Shown: positions 6,962-9,894 of the stretch, in pieces
How the letters are laid out: each line of letters opens with the position of its first letter
How positions within the stretch are numbered: the stretch's first letter is position 1
Source of the DNA: Spirochaetaceae bacterium
GTDB lineage: Bacteria > Spirochaetota > Spirochaetia > JABEVK01
Assembly (NCBI GenBank): GCA_023265735.1
Contig: JAHFSN010000041.1
Span: forward strand, 1 to 9,894
Length of the DNA: 9,894 bases
Reading direction: 5' to 3'
Notes under the pieces: generated by a model
What the model saw: the letters and a program-made list of their open reading frames with translations, nothing else
Databases searched by the model: none
Told to the model about the DNA's origin: nothing
Program-made: the position numbers and the translations under genes

Positions 6962-7208
6962 AAGACGTTCGCGCGGAGACGCGGAGGGGGCAGAGGCGCG
7001 GGGGAAAAGAACAAGGGAAGAAGGAGAAGGCTCACACGGAGGCACGGAGAACACAGAGAAGAAAGGAAGCTTTGTCATAGGGACCAGGGGACGAGACCAC
7101 AGGAACGAGCGAAGCGAAGTTCTTCCGAAACCGAAGGGTATTTTTTTCTTCTCTCCCCATGGATTTCCTTCGCGGCTCCGCATCCTCCGCGTCTCCGCGC
7201 GAGAGTCC
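6962..7208. repeat. Intergenic inverted-repeat element, copy II
   Basis: An exact 18-bp inverted repeat brackets this gap: CGCGCGGAGACGCGGAGG at 6970-6987 and its reverse complement at 7184-7201. Inside are a purine-rich core with CAAGGGAAGAAGGAGAAGG (7012-7030), the CACGGAGG/CACAGAGA words at 7033-7067, and a T-run (7141-7147). Much of the left half is built from a loose 9-bp period on an ACGCGGAGG-like unit. On the operon transcript the arms could fold into a long stem ending a few bases before the ribosome site of the next gene. It contains no credible gene. Confidence 0.8.
7033..7067. repeat. CACGGAGG/CACAGAGA short-period repeat
   Basis: Three 9-bp steps (CACACGGAG, GCACGGAGA, ACACAGAGA) run in a row inside copy II. 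Frames across it read TEARRTQRRKE- or HGGTENTEKK-like peptides, a pattern I recall as a recurrent artefact from intergenic repeats in many unrelated genomes. That recollection is unverified here. Confidence 0.6.
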
Positions 7209-7215
7209 CTTCCTT

Positions 7216-7686
7216 TCATTTCCGGCCTCGCAAATACTCGTCCCGGGCGGCCACGGCTTTGGCGGGCTCGGCGGTTTCCGTGGTGAACGCCGCGATCACG
7301 CCGTCGGTCCGGGCCACGGCGGGGCTGGTGAACGACCCGGGGCCCCGGTGCTGGGCCACGTTGTGCCACAGACCGCGGATCCGGCACAGCGCGGCGATCC
7401 GGGCGTTGGTCCCGTCGTCGTTCGTGAAGGCGTACACGAGGGCAGCCCCGTCGAGGTCCGATTCCTGGAACGGCCGCTCGTCCACCTGGGCCCCCAGGGT
7501 CAGAGCCAGGGTTCGAACCTCGGGGAGCACCTGGGGGGCCACGATGCGGACCACGGGCCGGCCGGTCAAACCCGAGAGCTTCTGGAGGGTTCCCTGGCCC
7601 CCACCCACGAAGAGAAGGGGCAGACCCGTGACGTCGAGGGTTACCGGGACCACCGTCCGGTCGGCCGAAGAAGGGCGGTCCGTCAT
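7216..7686 (-). CDS. Short precorrin-2 dehydrogenase-like Rossmann protein
   Basis: The 156-residue protein shows the N-terminal half of the CysG-N/Met8 family: strand VTLDVTGLPLLFVGGGQGTLQ with an intact GGG at 28-30 for NAD; then FTNDDGTNARI (87-97), matching the family's FAATDDxxxNxxV segment with acidic residues at the catalytic position; then HNVAQ (108-112), the place of the usual NVVDD. The following segment FTSPAV...VIAAFTTETAEPAKA resembles the SFIxPAI...IAISTGGxSPxLA stretch, but the helical C-terminal domain is missing; the family normally has about 200 residues. It likely works in siroheme synthesis with the longer relative encoded next (6261-6944), perhaps as a dehydrogenase partner, or it is a decayed paralogue. 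Its ATG overlaps the cysN stop as ATGA, so translation is probably coupled to cysN. Repeat element copy II follows it directly. Confidence 0.78.
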   Translation of the reverse strand: MTDRPSSADRTVVPVTLDVTGLPLLFVGGGQGTLQKLSGLTGRPVVRIVAPQVLPEVRTLALTLGAQVDERPFQESDLDGAALVYAFTNDDGTNARIAALCRIRGLWHNVAQHRGPGSFTSPAVARTDGVIAAFTTETAEPAKAVAARDEYLRGRK

Positions 7687-9458
7687 AGCACGAAGTCCTG
7701 GAGCACTTCGGAGTCGGAGAGGTGGGCGATGATGCGCTCCACCTGGGCAGTTCGAGGAGCATCGGGGTCGACGGTGAGAGGGACAGAGCCCGCCAGCTCG
7801 GTGGGGCCGATGCCCACGGTGAGGACGTCGGCGGGCCGGGCCAGGGCCTCCAGCACCTGGCGCTCGGTGTCGTCGAGGCCCGCCAGGCTAGCGATGAACA
7901 CGGCCCCGGCGTCGGTGAACAGGTGGGCGGTCTCGCCCAGGCGCCGGAGCACCTCGGGCCGGTCCTCCTGGCCCGCCTGGAGGCTGAGCAGGGCGTTGGA
8001 GAGGCCCAGGAAGTAGACGAAGCGTCCTTTCTCAAAGAGGGCCTTTTCCAGGGCCTGACCCACCTCGGCCAGGGGAGCGTCGGCGGTGCCGGTGAGCAGG
8101 ACGAAGGTAGGCCTTTGGTTCCACCGGGCCGCCCGGGCCGACGGGGTGAGCATGGACCGGTCCCAATTCTGCTCGCGATGGGCCAGTTGGCGGTCCAGGA
8201 GGGTGTTCCCCGTACCCTGATCCGCTAGGACGATGCCGCCGCCGGCGATCTCGTACTCGTCGACCAGGACGAACCGCCCGGTCTCGGCGATGTCGGCCGC
8301 CAGGTCGAACGACAGGGGCTTGAAGGCTTCGAGGATGCACTCGCCCACCTCGTGCTGCTCCACCATCTCCTTCTTGCCGCTGGACAGGTCGCTGGCGTCG
8401 AGGACCTTGAGGATCTCGTCGACCCAGACCGGCACCTCGGCGGTGGCCAGCTTGAGCTTGTACTTCTTGCCCGTGACCAGGGGTTTGCGGCCCAGCCAGA
8501 ACAGGTTGACCTTGAGGCGGTTGGCCGTCCGGGGGGCCGTCTGGCCGGCCCGGGTCATCAGTTCCCCGGGGCGGATGTAGAGCTCGGGGTCTAGCGTAAA
8601 GCCAATGGACTTGCCCGGGCCGACCTCGGACTTCGCCGGGGCGCTGAACTCCTCGATGGTCTTCACCCGGGCCTTTTTCAGGCTGGGGTAGAACACCACG
8701 TCGTCGCCGACGCGCACGGTGCCGGTTTCGACCCGGCCCGCGGTGATCCGGCGGTCGTCCCCCTCCTCGGTGAACTTGTACACGTCTTGGACGGGCATCC
8801 GGAACGCCTTCTGCGACTTTTCAGAAACCTGCTCCAGCCGGTCGAGCTCGCCCAACAGGGGCAGACCGGGGTACCAGGCCAGTTCGGGGCACCTCTGGGC
8901 CAGGTTTTTGCCGTGGAACGCCGCCGCCGGCAAAATGACGAGCGGTTCGATGCCCACCTGCTTCAGGAAGGCCCGGTACTCGGCGGCCACCGATTCGAAG
9001 ATCTTCTGGTCGTAGTTCACCAGGTCCATCTTGTTCACCAGGACGATGACCTGCCGGATGCCCAACAGGGAGAGCATGGTGCCGTGGCGGCGGCTGTTCT
9101 CCTTGACCCCTTCCTTGGCGTCGATGACCAGCACGGCGGCCTCGGCCCGGGCGGCCCCGGTGATCATGTTTTTCAGGAACTCGATGTGTCCCGGGGCGTC
9201 GATGATGACGTAGTCGCGCTTGGGCGAGTGGAAGAAGCACCGGGCCGTGTCGATGGTGATGCCCTGGTCCCGCTCGGCGGCCAGGGCGTCGAGGAGGAAG
9301 GCCCACTCAAAGGGCTTGGCGCTGCGCTCGCATTCCAGGCGCACCTGTTCCAGCTTGCCCTCGGGCAGCGAGTTGGTGTCGGCCAACAGCCGCCCGATGA
9401 CGGTGGACTTGCCGTGGTCCACGTGGCCGACCACGACGAGGGGAAAGCGGTCGGTCAT
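7683..9458 (-). CDS. cysN: Sulfate adenylyltransferase large subunit (GTPase) with a degenerate APS-kinase-like tail
   Basis: The protein has 591 residues. Residues 1-210 or so are an EF-Tu-like GTPase: G1 GHVDHGKST (11-19), RDQGITIDTA (63-72) in switch I, G3 DAPGH (87-91), and G4 NKMD (142-145). Beta-barrel domains follow to about 425, ending in RFVLVDEYEIAGGG, typical of CysN. With CysD it uses GTP hydrolysis to drive APS formation from ATP and sulfate. Residues 425-591 resemble APS kinase: the NW...ARAARWNQRPTFVLLTG lead-in, QALEKALFEKGRFVYFL (468-484), and EDR...RRLGETAHLFTDAG (498-518). However, the P-loop is replaced by GTADAPLAE (457-465, Lys to Leu463), DGDN by GLSN (485-488), and the lid region appears deleted. 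The tail should not phosphorylate APS. The ATG at 9458 has GAGG (9465-9468) 6 bases upstream. The stop overlaps the next gene's ATG. There is no sign of a frameshift, since the tail is continuous. Confidence 0.93.
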   Translation of the reverse strand: MTDRFPLVVVGHVDHGKSTVIGRLLADTNSLPEGKLEQVRLECERSAKPFEWAFLLDALAAERDQGITIDTARCFFHSPKRDYVIIDAPGHIEFLKNMITGAARAEAAVLVIDAKEGVKENSRRHGTMLSLLGIRQVIVLVNKMDLVNYDQKIFESVAAEYRAFLKQVGIEPLVILPAAAFHGKNLAQRCPELAWYPGLPLLGELDRLEQVSEKSQKAFRMPVQDVYKFTEEGDDRRITAGRVETGTVRVGDDVVFYPSLKKARVKTIEEFSAPAKSEVGPGKSIGFTLDPELYIRPGELMTRAGQTAPRTANRLKVNLFWLGRKPLVTGKKYKLKLATAEVPVWVDEILKVLDASDLSSGKKEMVEQHEVGECILEAFKPLSFDLAADIAETGRFVLVDEYEIAGGGIVLADQGTGNTLLDRQLAHREQNWDRSMLTPSARAARWNQRPTFVLLTGTADAPLAEVGQALEKALFEKGRFVYFLGLSNALLSLQAGQEDRPEVLRRLGETAHLFTDAGAVFIASLAGLDDTERQVLEALARPADVLTVGIGPTELAGSVPLTVDPDAPRTAQVERIIAHLSDSEVLQDFVL

Positions 9459-9474
9459 GCGGCACCTCGGGAAG

Positions 9475-9700
9475 GAAGAATTTCACGCGGGGACGCGGGG
9501 AGGAAGAGGAGGCGCGGGGAAGACGAAGAAAGAAAAGAACAAGGAAGAACAGGAGAAGAAGAGGCAAAGACACAGTTGGGTCCAGACGCTACCGCACATT
9601 TCGAACCGTCTCTTCCCTCTGCGGACCCTGCGTCTCTGCCCGATTCATTCCGTGTCTTCTCCGCGGCATCGCATCCTCCGCGGCTTCGCGTGGAAATCTT
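9475..9700. repeat. Intergenic inverted-repeat element, copy III
   Basis: This fills the gap between cysD and cysN. The left arm, CACGCGGGGACGCGGGGAGG (9484-9503), and the right arm (about 9674-9698, with CATCCTCCGCGGCTTCGCG) are imperfect inverted copies and correspond to the arms of copies I and II. The core holds GGCGCGGGGAAGA and AACAAGGAAGAACAGGAGAAG, in the same order and orientation as in the other copies. It contains no credible gene; frames across it yield Lys/Arg/Glu-rich low-complexity peptides. Confidence 0.7.
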
Positions 9701-9702
9701 CA

Positions 9703-9894
9703 TCACATGTACCCGCCCCGACGGAGGCTTTCGAGGCCGCCGCCAGCTTGATCTTGGGCGCGGCCGGCGCGTTCGGCGATGTGGGCGAACTTGCCGGTTT
9801 TGAGCTCCTCGATGATCTCGGGGATGTTCCGGGCGTCGGACTGCACCTTGTTGGTGCAGGGGTAGCACCCCAGGCTCCGGTAGCGCTGGCCGTC
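9703..9894 (-). CDS. cysD: Sulfate adenylyltransferase small subunit, C-terminal end (partial)
   Basis: Reading from the window edge, 63 codons end in TGA at 9703-9705. The peptide matches the end of CysD, the ATP-pyrophosphatase-type catalytic subunit: RYRSLGCYPC (4-13) parallels the RFRTLGCYP of E. coli CysD; IPEIIEEL (24-31) parallels LPEIIQEM; ERAGRAQDQAGGGLESLRRGGYM parallels ERQGRVIDHDQSGSMEKKKRQGYF. The catalytic N-terminal PP-loop lies outside the window. It forms APS together with CysN, encoded downstream after a 244-bp gap filled by a repeat element, which is a longer gap than usual for cysDN. The product is assigned on the tail alone, but the match is close. Confidence 0.92.
   Translation of the reverse strand, partial: DGQRYRSLGCYPCTNKVQSDARNIPEIIEELKTGKFAHIAERAGRAQDQAGGGLESLRRGGYM

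Noticed and set aside
7130..7147. Plus-strand terminator (small hairpin followed by T7)
   Set aside because: The stem is about 5 bp with a bulge, and no plus-strand gene ends nearby.
5006..7286. Plus-strand open frames running across cysK, the tandem repeat and the Met8-like gene
   Set aside because: They cross intergenic repeats and are antisense to real genes. The composition is low-complexity.
7683..8186. Frameshift as the explanation for the degenerate kinase-like tail
   Set aside because: The recognisable kinase segments before and after the lost motifs are in one continuous frame, and the stop forms a neat ATGA overlap with the next gene.
9455..9868. 137-residue minus-strand frame across the cysD-cysN gap
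   Set aside because: It is out of frame with the clear CysD tail and runs through repeat copy III, giving an Arg/Ser/Pro-rich peptide.

Overview
The window is chromosomal DNA of a high-G+C bacterium. The codons are strongly G/C-biased, the genes are tightly packed and co-oriented, and Shine-Dalgarno sites are clear. Nothing fixes the taxon. An assimilatory sulfur operon with a GltD/DsrL-type oxidoreductase and many GC-rich intergenic repeats would fit an acidobacterium (Holophagae-like) or a former deltaproteobacterium, but this is only a guess. There is no phage, transposase, CRISPR array or RNA gene that I can see.

Layout: apart from the 3' end of an unrelated plus-strand membrane protein (2-151), every gene is on the minus strand, so the operon reads from right to left. 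In transcription order it runs: cysD 3' end (9703-9894), repeat element, cysN with a degenerate APS-kinase-like C-terminal domain (7683-9458), a short precorrin-2 dehydrogenase-like Rossmann protein (7216-7686, ATGA overlap), repeat element, a longer Met8/CysG-N-like protein (6261-6944), a 21-bp tandem repeat, cysK (5144-6067), siroheme sulfite reductase (3547-5133, 10 bp after cysK), an FAD/Fe-S oxidoreductase (1715-3550, GTGA overlap), repeat element, and a cystathionine gamma-synthase/lyase-type PLP enzyme (386-1534). A long imperfect palindrome and a hairpin fill the gap between this last gene and the convergent plus-strand gene.

How the genes work together: CysD and CysN activate sulfate to APS. 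A reductase making sulfite must lie outside the window. The two Met8-like proteins point to siroheme supply for the sulfite reductase. The FAD/Fe-S protein is the likely electron donor for reduction of sulfite to sulfide. CysK fixes sulfide into cysteine, and the PLP enzyme links cysteine to homocysteine or methionine metabolism.

The points most worth a second look are: the CysN tail, which keeps the APS-kinase scaffold but has lost its P-loop and DGDN motifs; the DsrL-like partner translationally coupled to an assimilatory-type sulfite reductase; a full set of cluster-type cysteines in both halves of that reductase; the pair of divergent, complementary precorrin-2 dehydrogenase-like proteins; and a family of inverted-repeat intergenic elements that shares an exact 18-mer and cuts the operon at three junctions.
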